DNA of 64,000 nucleotides. It comes from CAZHBD01 sp964530555 (GTDB lineage Bacteria > Patescibacteriota > Saccharimonadia > Saccharimonadales > AWTP1-31). The position numbers were made by a program, and so were the translations under genes. The notes beneath the pieces are model-generated. The model ran no database searches and was not told where the DNA came from. It was given only the letters and a program-made list of their open reading frames with translations. Below, one piece after another: positions 8,644-17,590 of the stretch (position 1 is the first letter of the stretch; every line of letters begins with the position of its first letter). The stretch covers positions 1 through 64,000 of the forward strand of contig CAZHBD010000001.1 in the NCBI GenBank assembly GCA_964530555.1, given 5' to 3'.

Positions 8644-9810
8644 TTATATCTCCTTCTCTGCGGTTATTTCCTGGATCGTTTTGGCCACTTCATGAGCGAC
8701 ATTCTGCCAATCAAAACGCTGTAGGTTTTGGCGACTTCTTCGAGCATAATCTCGACGCAAATCCCCTGATGTAAGGAGTTTTTCGAGCGCTTTGGCAATA
8801 GAATTAGGGTTTTTAGGATCAAAATATAGTGCGCTGTCTCCAGCGACTTCGTGCAGGACCGGTATATCACTCACTGCTACCGGCAGATTATATGCCGCTG
8901 CCTCAAGCACCGGCATGCCAAAACCTTCGTAAACCGACGGCAATACAAAACAAGTGGCATTCGAGTATAGCGCTGCTTTCTCGGCGTTTGTGACGTAGCC
9001 GGTTTGGATGACTTGCAAGCCGGCAGCCTGGGCCTCAGTAATAGCGCTCAAAATCGTTTCATCGCGCCAACCTTTGCCTCCGACAAGTACGAGCGAATAG
9101 GTACTACGTAGATTGTCTGGAAGTGCACGATATGCTTTGATCAGATTTACCAGGTTCTTACGAGGCTCAATAGTGCCAACATATAGCAGGTAGTGCTTGG
9201 CTTTAATGCCTTTTGACAAGATTGTTTGGGGTAAGCTAGACCGCTTTGGCTGGTGGGCAGGCGGAGGGATGTGGGCAATAGTAATGCGGCCTGCGAAGTT
9301 GGGAAAGTAGTGCTCCAGGCGCTGTTTGGTGAAGGCCGATATGGTCAGTAGGCCGGATGATCGACGGATACTGGGCCTCAGCAGTTTTTGTAAGTAGACG
9401 AGATTTTTCTCTTGGACAAATTCAGGATGGTCATAACACCCTAGGTCATGTACTGCAAGCAACGAAGGAGTTTTGCGTAGTGTGGGCAGTGAAACGAAGT
9501 TAGGGAACAGATGAAAATCATATTTTCGCCAGACGAGCAACTCTATAGGAACTTGCCAACCAAAACGTCGCGCCAGCAGCGGCAAAAATATACCAGGGAA
9601 GAATCTAACTGGTTTTAGATGAACACTACTCGGCAAATTGAAAGACGGGCGTTTTCTACCTAAAAAGTTAAAGTAATAGCCAGTTAGCTCGAGATCGTCA
9701 CCTTGGTGTTGGGCAAGGGAAGATATCAGCCCTTCGGTAAAAAAGCCGACCCCTGACTGGCTACTGAGTAGCGAACTAGCATCAAACAATACGCGCACCG
9801 GCTGTTTCAT
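8644..9810 (-). CDS. GT4-family glycosyltransferase
   Basis: A 388-residue GT-B glycosyltransferase, first of a two-gene leftward operon. Its GT4 motifs are YVGTIEPRKNLVNLIKAY and YEGFGMPVLEAAAYNLPVAV. It is clearly paralogous to its downstream neighbour. It diverges from the ABC exporter genes across a 56-base gap, so both promoters must lie in 9811-9866 or overlap the coding ends. It would add a sugar to the growing surface polysaccharide in the cytoplasm. Confidence 0.88.
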   Translation of the reverse strand: MKQPVRVLFDASSLLSSQSGVGFFTEGLISSLAQHQGDDLELTGYYFNFLGRKRPSFNLPSSVHLKPVRFFPGIFLPLLARRFGWQVPIELLVWRKYDFHLFPNFVSLPTLRKTPSLLAVHDLGCYDHPEFVQEKNLVYLQKLLRPSIRRSSGLLTISAFTKQRLEHYFPNFAGRITIAHIPPPAHQPKRSSLPQTILSKGIKAKHYLLYVGTIEPRKNLVNLIKAYRALPDNLRSTYSLVLVGGKGWRDETILSAITEAQAAGLQVIQTGYVTNAEKAALYSNATCFVLPSVYEGFGMPVLEAAAYNLPVAVSDIPVLHEVAGDSALYFDPKNPNSIAKALEKLLTSGDLRRDYARRSRQNLQRFDWQNVAHEVAKTIQEITAEKEI

Positions 9811-9828
9811 ACGCTTTGCAACAGCCCC

Positions 9829-9857
9829 TTAATATTTACCTCTCATGCATATATAAT
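9829..9857 (+). promoter_or_regulatory. Promoter of the polysaccharide ABC exporter operon, near-leaderless
   Basis: A perfect TATAAT at 9852-9857 with a weak TTAATA 17 bases upstream (9829-9834). The start codon used here for the exporter permease (9867) lies only 9 bases after the -10 box. The transcript would therefore begin about 3 bases before the ATG, with no room for a ribosome binding site. Confidence 0.65.
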
Positions 9858-9866
9858 AGCTGCTAT

Positions 9867-10691
9867 ATGGGAATAAGAAAAAGGTTATCCTGGGCACGCC
9901 AACGATACCGGTATTCAATTGTGCTTTTGAGAGAGCTGGTAATTTCTGATTTCAAATTGCGCTATCAGAATTCTGCACTTGGTTATGTATGGTCGCTCCT
10001 ACGCCCCTTACTCCTATTCCTGATTCTTTACCTTGTGTTCACGGTCTTCCTGCCGGTTGGCAAGGGCGTGCCGCACTACCCGCAATATCTGCTTTTGGGT
10101 ATCGTGCTGTGGAATTTTTTTGGCGAAATAACATCTGGTAGCGTTGGGGCGATTGTTGGCAAGGGCGATCTGCTGAGAAAAATTAACTTTCCACGTTACG
10201 TGGTCGTCATTGCCGTTGCTTTGTCTGCAACGATAAACTTGGTTCTTAACTTTGCGGTTGTTGCGATTTTTATGATTGTTGGTCGCGTTGCAGTGGGGAA
10301 AGATATTCTGCTCATGATCCCTCTGCTGCTCGAGCTATTTGTGGCGGCAATTTCAGTTGGATTTTTCTTGAGTGCTCTGTTTGTGCGGTTTCGAGACGTC
10401 TCCTATATATGGGAAGTGATTATGCAAGGAGCTTTCTACGCCACACCAATCCTATACCCCTTAGATAAGATACCTCCTAAAGCAGCTAAAATCCTTATGA
10501 TTAATCCCATGGCGCAGATTATCCAAGATGCTCGATATGCCGTAGTCACCAAAACTACTGGCACCATCGGAACAGTCTATCCAAGCGCTAAATGGATGTG
10601 GTTTGTGCCGATCGGACTTACGACGATTGCGGCGATAATTGCGACCACCTACTTTAGAAAGCGCTCTAAACACTTTGCGGAAGAGGTTTAA
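9867..10691 (+). CDS. wzm: ABC-2 type polysaccharide exporter permease (Wzm-like)
   Basis: The open frame begins at 9816, but the ATG at 9867 is preferred because it sits 9 bases after a TATAAT box, giving 274 residues. The protein has six predicted membrane helices and the ABC-2 pattern: RELVISDFKLRYQNSALGY at the N-terminus, then PHYPQYLLLGIVLWNFF. It pairs with the ATPase starting 4 bases downstream. Such transporters move lipid-linked O-antigen or teichoic-acid-like polymers across the membrane. Confidence 0.9.
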   Translation: MGIRKRLSWARQRYRYSIVLLRELVISDFKLRYQNSALGYVWSLLRPLLLFLILYLVFTVFLPVGKGVPHYPQYLLLGIVLWNFFGEITSGSVGAIVGKGDLLRKINFPRYVVVIAVALSATINLVLNFAVVAIFMIVGRVAVGKDILLMIPLLLELFVAAISVGFFLSALFVRFRDVSYIWEVIMQGAFYATPILYPLDKIPPKAAKILMINPMAQIIQDARYAVVTKTTGTIGTVYPSAKWMWFVPIGLTTIAAIIATTYFRKRSKHFAEEV

Positions 10692-10694
10692 CAG

Positions 10695-11885
10695 ATGGCA
10701 GAAGACATTGCAATTGAGGTAAAAAACGTTGCAAAAGACTTTGTGCTGCCGCACGAGAAAGTAAACTCCATCAAGGGCATATTCACCAGCATGTTTCAAA
10801 GGCACGACCGGACCCAAGAGGCTCAACATGCCCTAAAAGACATCAATATCACCATTAAAAAAGGTGAATTTTTTGGGATTGTTGGCCGTAACGGCAGTGG
10901 CAAGAGTACGCTCCTGAAGATATTGGCGGGTATTTACCAACCAACTCGGGGTACCATTCAAACTAATGGCCGCCTCGTGCCATTTATTGAGCTAGGAGTT
11001 GGCTTTAACCCAGAGCTCACCGGACGAGACAATGTCTACCTTAATGGCGCAATGCTTGGGTTTTCGCGCAAAGAGATCGATGAGATGTATGAGAATATCG
11101 TGGAGTTTGCTGAGCTCGAAAAATTTATGGACCAAAAGCTTAAGAATTATTCTTCAGGCATGCAAGTTCGTTTGGCCTTCTCCATGGCGACACGTGCAGA
11201 AGCGGACATTCTGTTGGTTGACGAAGTTTTGGCTGTGGGAGATGCTGCTTTTCAACGGAAGTGCTTCGAGTACTTCAAGGAGCTTAAAGCAAAACACAAA
11301 ACAGTGGTTTTTGTAACCCATGATATGAACTCGGTGAAAGAATTTTGCGACAGAGCCATGCTTATTGATGAAAGTAAGATGCAGTTAATCGGAGAACCGT
11401 CTAAAGTTGCTGTGCGTTATTCAATGCTATTTATGGATAAAGATACCTCAGTAGGCAAAAAACAGATTGACAGGCTTGGGAATCGTGATGTTGAAATCGT
11501 AAAAACCAATGTCGTTGTTCAGGAGGACTTCATCGAGGTAAATGTAAAAGCGCAGGTTCATAAATCAGTTGATCGAATAATTTACGGTCTCCATGTGCTT
11601 GGTCAAGATATGACCGAGATTACTGCCATGAACAACCGGATGATACAAGAGCCCGACATAGAAAAGGTTGCGCCCGGAGATATTATTTCGTTTCAGTGGC
11701 GTATGCTCAATATTTTTAATGATGGAAAGTACACAATCACTTTGACGCTAATCGACGATGTTAGCACAACCCTAGACTGGATTATCGGTGCAGCAGGCTT
11801 CACGGTGAGGCGCATAGATCGCTCAACAACTCCTGTCTTGCCGCCAATCAAGCTACAAACCAGCGTTAAGAAAGGAACGGGTTAA
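10695..11885 (+). CDS. wzt: Polysaccharide ABC exporter ATPase with C-terminal glycan-binding domain (Wzt-like)
   Basis: A 396-residue protein. The ATPase domain has Walker A GRNGSGKST (64-72), the signature YSSGMQVRLAFS and Walker B ILLVDEVLAVGD. It is followed by a roughly 140-residue beta-rich C-terminal domain (from about 255), as in Wzt proteins that recognise the finished non-reducing end of the glycan. In that class, export is coupled to chain capping, and a methyltransferase gene follows immediately, which fits such a scheme. The gene overlaps nothing and is 1 base from the methyltransferase gene. Confidence 0.9.
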   Translation: MAEDIAIEVKNVAKDFVLPHEKVNSIKGIFTSMFQRHDRTQEAQHALKDINITIKKGEFFGIVGRNGSGKSTLLKILAGIYQPTRGTIQTNGRLVPFIELGVGFNPELTGRDNVYLNGAMLGFSRKEIDEMYENIVEFAELEKFMDQKLKNYSSGMQVRLAFSMATRAEADILLVDEVLAVGDAAFQRKCFEYFKELKAKHKTVVFVTHDMNSVKEFCDRAMLIDESKMQLIGEPSKVAVRYSMLFMDKDTSVGKKQIDRLGNRDVEIVKTNVVVQEDFIEVNVKAQVHKSVDRIIYGLHVLGQDMTEITAMNNRMIQEPDIEKVAPGDIISFQWRMLNIFNDGKYTITLTLIDDVSTTLDWIIGAAGFTVRRIDRSTTPVLPPIKLQTSVKKGTG

Positions 11886-11886
11886 A

Positions 11887-12915
11887 ATGACAACTTTTGT
11901 AAGATCCACTGTCGCAAAAACCAGAGATAAGTTTTTAAGTAGTGTGCTCAGGATCCTGGGACAAATTTCGTCCAAACTTAGCGACGTGGCGGGACAAATA
12001 CAAGAGATCAGGCAGTCGCAACTGCAAATTAACCATTACCAGTTAGAGCTGTTGGAGGAAACCAACAAACGGGTTAAGAATACAGGCACATTAGTGCTGT
12101 CCGAGAAAGAGATGGTCGCGAAAATATTTAGTGGCTTAAAAATCTCGCTTGATCCAAGGGACCTCGCGGTGGCGCAACACTTAGCGCTCGATGGTATATG
12201 GGAGCACAGAATTACGATGGCCTGGCTTTCCGTGGTACAGTCGCATGACACTGTGCTGGATGTAGGAGCAAATTTTGGGTACTACGGTGTTCTGGCCGCC
12301 CAGAAAACAGACAAAAAACATTCTAAAGTCGTTATGTTCGAAGCGAACCCAAAACTCATCCCGTATATTAACAGAACGCTCTCCCTTAATTGGCTTCACG
12401 AACAGTGTACAACCGAGAACTTAGCGATTGCAGAAACGAAAAAGAAAGTAAGATTGCATGTACTGAAGGACTACGTCGGCTCTTCATCTCTATATGACAC
12501 CAAATTCCTCGACACCTATATGCACAACAAAATGCCCTTAGCTGAAAGTGAATCAGTCTCAGTTGACGCGACAACAATTGACGAATATTGTTTAGCCAAG
12601 GGAATTAAGTCCGTAGACTTAATAAAAGTTGACATTGAGGGTTACGAGGATTTGGCTTACGAGGGGATGAGAGAGACGGTTAAAATGAGCCCAAATCTTA
12701 CGATGTTCTTAGAATTTACCCGACAGGCGTATAAAGACCCAGAAGCCTTCTACAACCAGCTGCTAAACGACTTTGGAAATGTGTATGTCATCGGTGATGA
12801 TGGATCGATACTGCGACCTAAAAATTCAGATTATGCCAGTGTTATAGGAGATAACGACGATTGGGTGATGCCTATATTTTCAAAAAACAGTAAACTCATG
12901 GAGATAAGCAATTGA
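11887..12915 (+). CDS. FkbM-family methyltransferase with N-terminal coiled coil
   Basis: A 342-residue SAM-dependent methyltransferase of the FkbM type. The SAM-binding motif I is DVGANFGYYG from residue 125, and the family signature VDLIKVDIEGYEDLAYEG lies near 245. Residues about 18-62 are heptad-rich and probably form a coiled coil, which is unusual for this family. FkbM enzymes O-methylate sugars and other metabolites. Its place directly after the Wzt-like ATPase suggests it could methylate the chain end recognised by the exporter; this is inference. Confidence 0.82.
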   Translation: MTTFVRSTVAKTRDKFLSSVLRILGQISSKLSDVAGQIQEIRQSQLQINHYQLELLEETNKRVKNTGTLVLSEKEMVAKIFSGLKISLDPRDLAVAQHLALDGIWEHRITMAWLSVVQSHDTVLDVGANFGYYGVLAAQKTDKKHSKVVMFEANPKLIPYINRTLSLNWLHEQCTTENLAIAETKKKVRLHVLKDYVGSSSLYDTKFLDTYMHNKMPLAESESVSVDATTIDEYCLAKGIKSVDLIKVDIEGYEDLAYEGMRETVKMSPNLTMFLEFTRQAYKDPEAFYNQLLNDFGNVYVIGDDGSILRPKNSDYASVIGDNDDWVMPIFSKNSKLMEISN

Positions 12916-14234
12916 TGGCTCAAGGCACGGTTGCCATAGATATTACTCAACTCGTCCATTGGCCTGGCAAATTGACTGGCATACCTCGTGTTATAGAAGA
13001 GCTTGCCAAACGGTTTGGCAAAAACACAGACTTCGATGCGGTATTTGTTTCCTGGGTAAAGGACATTGGTGCGTTTTGTGTTGTAGACCTCGAGGCTAGT
13101 CTGGCTCAACGCGGCAAAGGCATTGTGTATGTGCCGAAAGGTAAAGAGGGCGTAAGTAGCCACGGGTCTCAGTCAAGCCGGCCGTCATTTGTATCGCGAG
13201 CGCAACAGGTCGCTAAACCATATGCTCACAAGGCCGTAAACAGCTTAGGTCGTGTCAGCCCTCGTGTAGCCAATCGCCTGAAAAATCAAGCAGTCGGACG
13301 GATGGCAGCCAATTACCAACAATGGGATCCCCAACAAGCGTACGTTCTATTTATTCCCCATGGTGAATGGTGGGACGATAGCTACATTGATGTAGTAAAA
13401 CGTGCCGCTCTTAAAGGCGTGCGAATAGTACAGCTTATTCATGATATGTTGCCTGTTGTAACCCCTCAGTATTCTGGGCACGCTACGCGGAGCTTCACTA
13501 ACTACTGTACACAGGTATTGCCGATCTGCAATTTGATTCTGGCAATATCAAAGAGCACCGAAACCGACATCATCACGTGGCTCAAGTCGCAGAAGCTGGA
13601 CGTTCCAAAAATTGCTGTCTTCCATGAGGGAGAGGATTTCTCGTTTGCTTCGGCCCAAAAACCAACTGACGAAGTTTTTGTCGGGTCAGGCCTAAAGGGC
13701 AAAGACTACATACTTTGTGTTGGGACTGTTGAGGCGCGAAAGAATCACACATTACTTTACTATGTCGTTAAGCTTGCTAAGCAAAAGGGAGTCGCTTTGC
13801 CAAAAATAGTTGTTGTAGGTAGACGCGGCTGGAAAACCGAAAACTTCTTTGACATTGCTCAAGACGACCCAGAAACAAAAGAACAAATGATTTTCTTGAC
13901 AGATACGAGCGACAATGAGCTCTCATGGCTCTACGATCACTGCTTGTTTACCATATACCCGAGTTTTTATGAAGGGTGGGGTTTGCCTATTGCCGAGAGT
14001 GTGTCACGAGGCGTTCCGTGCATCTGTAGCAACACCAGCAGCATGAAGGAAGTTGCACCAGACTATGTCAGTTTCTTTTCGCCGGCTTCAACAGACGAGT
14101 GCCTGGCAGCTGTACAAAAAATGCTCGACCCCAAGAATCTTGACAAAGCAAAGCAGAAGCTTAAGAACTATCATGGCACAACGTGGAACGATGCTTACAA
14201 CGATATAGCCAGTATAATGAAGGAGCAATTATGA
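12915..14234 (+). CDS. GT4-family glycosyltransferase
   Basis: A 439-residue glycosyltransferase. The ATG at 12915 overlaps the TGA of the methyltransferase by one base; a TTG three bases earlier is less likely. GT4 motifs are seen in the C-terminal half: CVGTVEARKNHTLLYYVVKL and YEGWGLPIAESVSRGVPCIC. The N-terminal domain opens with AIDITQLVHWPGKLTGIPRV, typical of mannosyltransferases acting on polysaccharides. Residues about 75-135 form an extra basic stretch before the second half. It lies in the export operon. Confidence 0.85.
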   Translation: MAQGTVAIDITQLVHWPGKLTGIPRVIEELAKRFGKNTDFDAVFVSWVKDIGAFCVVDLEASLAQRGKGIVYVPKGKEGVSSHGSQSSRPSFVSRAQQVAKPYAHKAVNSLGRVSPRVANRLKNQAVGRMAANYQQWDPQQAYVLFIPHGEWWDDSYIDVVKRAALKGVRIVQLIHDMLPVVTPQYSGHATRSFTNYCTQVLPICNLILAISKSTETDIITWLKSQKLDVPKIAVFHEGEDFSFASAQKPTDEVFVGSGLKGKDYILCVGTVEARKNHTLLYYVVKLAKQKGVALPKIVVVGRRGWKTENFFDIAQDDPETKEQMIFLTDTSDNELSWLYDHCLFTIYPSFYEGWGLPIAESVSRGVPCICSNTSSMKEVAPDYVSFFSPASTDECLAAVQKMLDPKNLDKAKQKLKNYHGTTWNDAYNDIASIMKEQL

Positions 14235-15403
14235 GCAAGCAAATTAGAGTACTGCATTTTAGTTCACACTTTGAAGATTGCGGCATAGCCAAATATCAAG
14301 AACAGTACCTTGATGGCATGAAGAAGGTTGACGGTATGCACAACGAATTCTTCAAATATTCTCCTTACCAGACACGTGTCATGAAACCTGAAGAGTTTAA
14401 AACCGTACTTGACGAGCTTGAAGCGGCGTTGAGCGAGTTTGATATTCTACATATTCAACACGAGTTTGGGTTTTATAATCAAGATGAGTTTGCTCGGTTG
14501 ATAAATATTGCAAAAAACAAAGGAAAACGTGTAATTGTGTCGTATCACACGTCTCTCTTTGTTGCTATTAAGCCGCTTAAACTCGGGGGGCTAGGGCCAC
14601 GCAGCATATTGGCATATATTCGTCATGCTCGGGGGCAGAAGATCTTCCTAAAACGTCATGTTACGCCACTTCATAGTGTAGACGCCATACTGGTTCATAA
14701 CGAAGCGACGGCAGAAAGCCTGGAAACTTACGGAGTACCAAAAAAACTCATTACTACGTTGGCTCACCCAGTCCCAAACCTTACAAATCCTACACCGAGC
14801 ACCTTTATTGCCGACAAACTTCATAAGAAAAAAGGCGATGTCATCTATGCAGTAGTCGGTTTTCTGCATAAGTACAAAGGGGTTGATGCAGCAATCAAAG
14901 CGCTGAAATATCTACCCGATAACTATAAGTTGGCAATCCTGGGGGGGTTACACCCAATAACGGATAACATAGCGATCTATGACAAGTTGACCGATCTTAT
15001 TGACGCGTTAGGGCTCAATGACCGAGTTTACATCGTAGGCTATGTAAAAGACGATGACTTGCTCAACTCATATATTCGTGAGGTGGACGTGTGCGTATAT
15101 CCATATGACAGGGTCTACTATGCGAACGTTTCTTCAGGTGCTCTCAATCTTGCCTTTGCCAACCAGCGTCCAGTTATCACCTATCCAACACGGACGTTTA
15201 AAGAGGTTGCCCAACATGGCGATCCGCTAGTATTATGTGACACATTTGCGTACTACGAACTTGCCCGAGAGCTACAGCGCATTGACGTGGCATCACAAGT
15301 TGATAAGGTCACTGCCTATGCGGAGGCTTATGCATGGGATACAATGAGTGTTAAATTAGCCGAAATCTATAAGCGAATACTATATGGTGCAGAGAATAAA
15401 TAA
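14231..15403 (+). CDS. GT4-like glycosyltransferase
   Basis: A 390-residue protein. The ATG at 14231 is chosen because AGGAG stands at 14221-14225; the open frame extends upstream into the previous gene. The C-terminal half has a GT-B nucleotide-sugar fold (AVVGFLHKYKGVDAAIKAL), and the late motif YANVSSGALNLAFANQRPVI replaces the usual E-x7-E, so this is a divergent member. The N-terminus reads HFSSHFEDCGIAKYQEQYL, as in glycosyltransferases that act with polysaccharide exporters. It belongs to the same rightward operon. Confidence 0.78.
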   Translation: MSKQIRVLHFSSHFEDCGIAKYQEQYLDGMKKVDGMHNEFFKYSPYQTRVMKPEEFKTVLDELEAALSEFDILHIQHEFGFYNQDEFARLINIAKNKGKRVIVSYHTSLFVAIKPLKLGGLGPRSILAYIRHARGQKIFLKRHVTPLHSVDAILVHNEATAESLETYGVPKKLITTLAHPVPNLTNPTPSTFIADKLHKKKGDVIYAVVGFLHKYKGVDAAIKALKYLPDNYKLAILGGLHPITDNIAIYDKLTDLIDALGLNDRVYIVGYVKDDDLLNSYIREVDVCVYPYDRVYYANVSSGALNLAFANQRPVITYPTRTFKEVAQHGDPLVLCDTFAYYELARELQRIDVASQVDKVTAYAEAYAWDTMSVKLAEIYKRILYGAENK

Positions 15404-16112
15404 GCGGCAAATCGCTTTCCTTCTACCAGCCTATAATGAGTCAAAAGTCATCAGGGGGGTGTTGAAGGGGTTGGTAAAAGAGCTCAAGAAGCAAGACCTT
15501 TGGCAACACAGCCAGATTGTTGTAGTAAACGATGGTTCAAGTGATAAAACTGCCCATGAGGTGCTCAAAGTTAAGGATATCATCCTGATTAACCACGTTA
15601 TTAACCTGGGGGCGGGTGCAGCAACTCGAACTGCCTTACATTATGCGCGTAAGGAAGCGTTTGATTTCGCAGTTACTATGGACTCTGACGGTCAGCATGC
15701 TCCCGCAGATGTCATCAAAATTGCACGAGCCATTATCCAGGAAGATCATGATGTTATAATTGGCAGCCGGCTCATTAACTACACCGGCATGCCATGGTAT
15801 CGTGTGCTCGGTAACAAAGGGCTGAGCCTACTAACCTTCTTGTTCTTTGGTTTGTTCGTTCAAGATTCGCAATCTGGCTTGCGGGCGTACAACCGAAAGG
15901 GCATGGAGCACACGACCTTTCATAGTAATTCCTATGCCTTTTGCTCTGAAATGCTGTGGAGCGCCAAGAAGGCGCGACTCAACATTACCGAGAAGCCTAT
16001 CGCAGCCATATACACTGATTACTCGCTTAGCAAGGGACAAACTAACTGGGGTATTATCAGTATCGTGCGTACCCTTATAAAACGAAGAGTTATGGAGATC
16101 TTTGGTGAATAA
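15384..16112 (+). CDS. GT2-family glycosyltransferase (dolichyl/polyprenyl-phosphate mannose synthase-like)
   Basis: A 242-residue GT-A fold enzyme with the expected motifs in order: FLLPAYNESKVI, VVVNDGSSDKT, NLGAGAATRTAL and TMDSDGQHAP (the DxD). It is short and has no membrane helices at the end, like DPM1-type enzymes that charge a polyprenyl phosphate with a sugar. It overlaps the previous gene by 20 bases. The next gene encodes a DUF2304-like protein, a frequent partner of this type. It probably makes lipid-linked sugar donors for the GT-C proteins nearby. Confidence 0.88.
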   Translation: MVQRINKRQIAFLLPAYNESKVIRGVLKGLVKELKKQDLWQHSQIVVVNDGSSDKTAHEVLKVKDIILINHVINLGAGAATRTALHYARKEAFDFAVTMDSDGQHAPADVIKIARAIIQEDHDVIIGSRLINYTGMPWYRVLGNKGLSLLTFLFFGLFVQDSQSGLRAYNRKGMEHTTFHSNSYAFCSEMLWSAKKARLNITEKPIAAIYTDYSLSKGQTNWGIISIVRTLIKRRVMEIFGE

Positions 16113-16461
16113 ATATCAACTACTTGTCTTACTTAATACGCCCTTCGTGTTGTATGGGCTAGGCAAAGCGGTCGCCTCTTATAAAAAAGGCTCAATTCAG
16201 AGGGTTGGCCTGTTAGTGCGTGTGGTTTTCTGGCTCGGCATTGTAACAGGTTTAATTTTTGCTGAAACAATCTACGTCTTTTTGACATCGTACAAACTAA
16301 CCGATTCAGCGCCACTTAGTATCGCAGACGTTGTTTTGGTAACGGGGGTTAATCTCAGCTTCTTTCTGATCCTTCGCATTTATGCCAAAATTGAATCTCT
16401 CGAAAAACACATCACTGATCTTAACGAAAAACTTTCTATCCAGAGCAGCATCAAGAGCTAG
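16105..16461 (+). CDS. DUF2304-like small membrane protein
   Basis: A protein of about 118 residues with three hydrophobic segments and a polar C-terminal helix (KIESLEKHITDLNEKL) that looks like a coiled coil. This is the layout of DUF2304 proteins, which commonly follow GT2 genes. The start is GTG 16105 (a TTG stands 3 bases upstream), 8 bases inside the end of the GT2 gene. Its 3' end overlaps by 4 bases the stop of a GtrA-like gene on the opposite strand. No enzymatic motif is seen; a role as partner of the GT2 enzyme is inferred. Confidence 0.65.
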   Translation: MNKYQLLVLLNTPFVLYGLGKAVASYKKGSIQRVGLLVRVVFWLGIVTGLIFAETIYVFLTSYKLTDSAPLSIADVVLVTGVNLSFFLILRIYAKIESLEKHITDLNEKLSIQSSIKS

Positions 16462-16877
16462 TCCGCTAACGGTGGTTCGGCTGACTTGAAAATAATAGTT
16501 CGGTATAAGATGTAATTCCACGATGCAATAACCAAGGTCATTAATGGCTTCGCGAGAAGGCCAGGCACGTGAGCATGTATGAGAGTGCTCACTCCATAGG
16601 TGCTGACTGTCAGGTTGCAGACGGCGAGAACGGCAAATCGAACTGCCTGCCCGTGAGCTTTGGTTTTTGTAGAACGATGCCGAAAGACAAAAAAACGCGT
16701 TAACAGGAAATTCGCGCACAAGCCAATAGAAAAACTAAGTATATTGGCAGTTTTTGGCATGAGCGCAAGGCCATAGTAGAAACCGACAAACAGTATATTC
16801 TCGACGCCAAACGAAATGATTCCGGAAATCAAGTAGCGGATAAGACGACGACGGAACAGCCCTTGTAATTGTTTCAT
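16458..16877 (-). CDS. GtrA-family membrane protein
   Basis: A 139-residue protein with four predicted helices and the GtrA pattern: RYLISGIISFGVENILF, FLLTRFFVFR in the middle, and ASWNYILYRTIIFK at the end. GtrA proteins are thought to help flip polyprenyl-linked sugars across the membrane. It is one of three GtrA-like genes in the window. It runs against the GT2/DUF2304 genes and in the same direction as the next GtrA gene. Confidence 0.8.
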   Translation of the reverse strand: MKQLQGLFRRRLIRYLISGIISFGVENILFVGFYYGLALMPKTANILSFSIGLCANFLLTRFFVFRHRSTKTKAHGQAVRFAVLAVCNLTVSTYGVSTLIHAHVPGLLAKPLMTLVIASWNYILYRTIIFKSAEPPLAD

Positions 16878-17099
16878 GATACCCCTATTAAATATGTAAT
16901 CATTATTTAGGGACCTGTTCTCGGTCCAGTGGTGAGTATACAGGCAAGTTTTCTGTTGCTAAAATAATTAATGGCTGGTTTTGAATCGAGTCGTGGCAAG
17001 CGGGCCCACGGAGTTCGACTTCTTGTTTTAGAGGTAGCGTATACTTCAGGCGGCAAGTTTATCATGTTGGAAACATAACTTGTGTTAAAGACAGTCACT
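16878..17099. other. Intergenic stretch between two GtrA-like genes, imperfect inverted repeat only
   Basis: A 222-base gap with no supported gene. An imperfect inverted repeat with outer arms GTCG/CGAC and inner arms CGTGG/CCACG lies at about 16989-17022. It lacks a T-run and is not an obvious terminator. A 71-codon minus-strand frame here has no recognisable protein pattern. Confidence 0.4.
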
Positions 17100-17534
17100 T
17101 TACGCACGCTGCCTCCTCCCATGAAGATGTTTCCAAATTACATATTTGGACCACATAAAGTTCCACCCTAATGAAATCACTGAGCTAATAACGAGGGCTA
17201 TAATATAACCAACATGAAGGTACTTCACCCCGCCACTTACTAACGCAGCACTTCCTATAATAGCCGTCCATGAAGACAGATGAAATTGTAATATTAACTC
17301 CGAAAGAGTTTTTTTGACCTTTTTGGAGCGGTACGTCCAGTTATGGTGGAGTAAAAAGTTACTGAATAATGCAATCTCCCCGCCAATGAGTTGGGAAATA
17401 AACAGTGGCCAGTGCGCTGCTCGGTACATCAACGCCAGCAGAGCTGTGTTGATCACAAAGCCACTGGCACCGACAATACAAAAGCGGACAAAGTCTATTT
17501 CTAATAGCTGTTGTATATTTTTGATCACCCTCAC
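17100..17534 (-). CDS. GtrA-family membrane protein
   Basis: A 144-residue protein with four hydrophobic helices and the GtrA signature: VRFCIVGASGFVINTALLAL at the N-terminus, FLLHHNWTYRSKK in the middle and SLGWNFMWSKYVIWK at the end. GTG at 17534 or GTG at 17528 can be the start. It is divergent from the GT2 gene at 17591, a common partner arrangement for polyprenyl-phosphate sugar pathways (synthase plus flippase). Confidence 0.82.
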   Translation of the reverse strand: MRVIKNIQQLLEIDFVRFCIVGASGFVINTALLALMYRAAHWPLFISQLIGGEIALFSNFLLHHNWTYRSKKVKKTLSELILQFHLSSWTAIIGSAALVSGGVKYLHVGYIIALVISSVISLGWNFMWSKYVIWKHLHGRRQRA

Positions 17535-17590
17535 AACTTAATGTATGGTAGCATGATAAGTGAATTTTATGGAGTAAGAGTAGGGTAGAA

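Noticed and set aside
16980..17030. Possible tRNA or terminator in the GtrA gap (GAGTTCGACT)
   Set aside because: Only an imperfect inverted repeat is present; no cloverleaf and no T-run.
16907..17122. 71-codon minus-strand frame between the two GtrA genes
   Set aside because: Composition is irregular, it overlaps the end of a GtrA gene and shows no conserved pattern.
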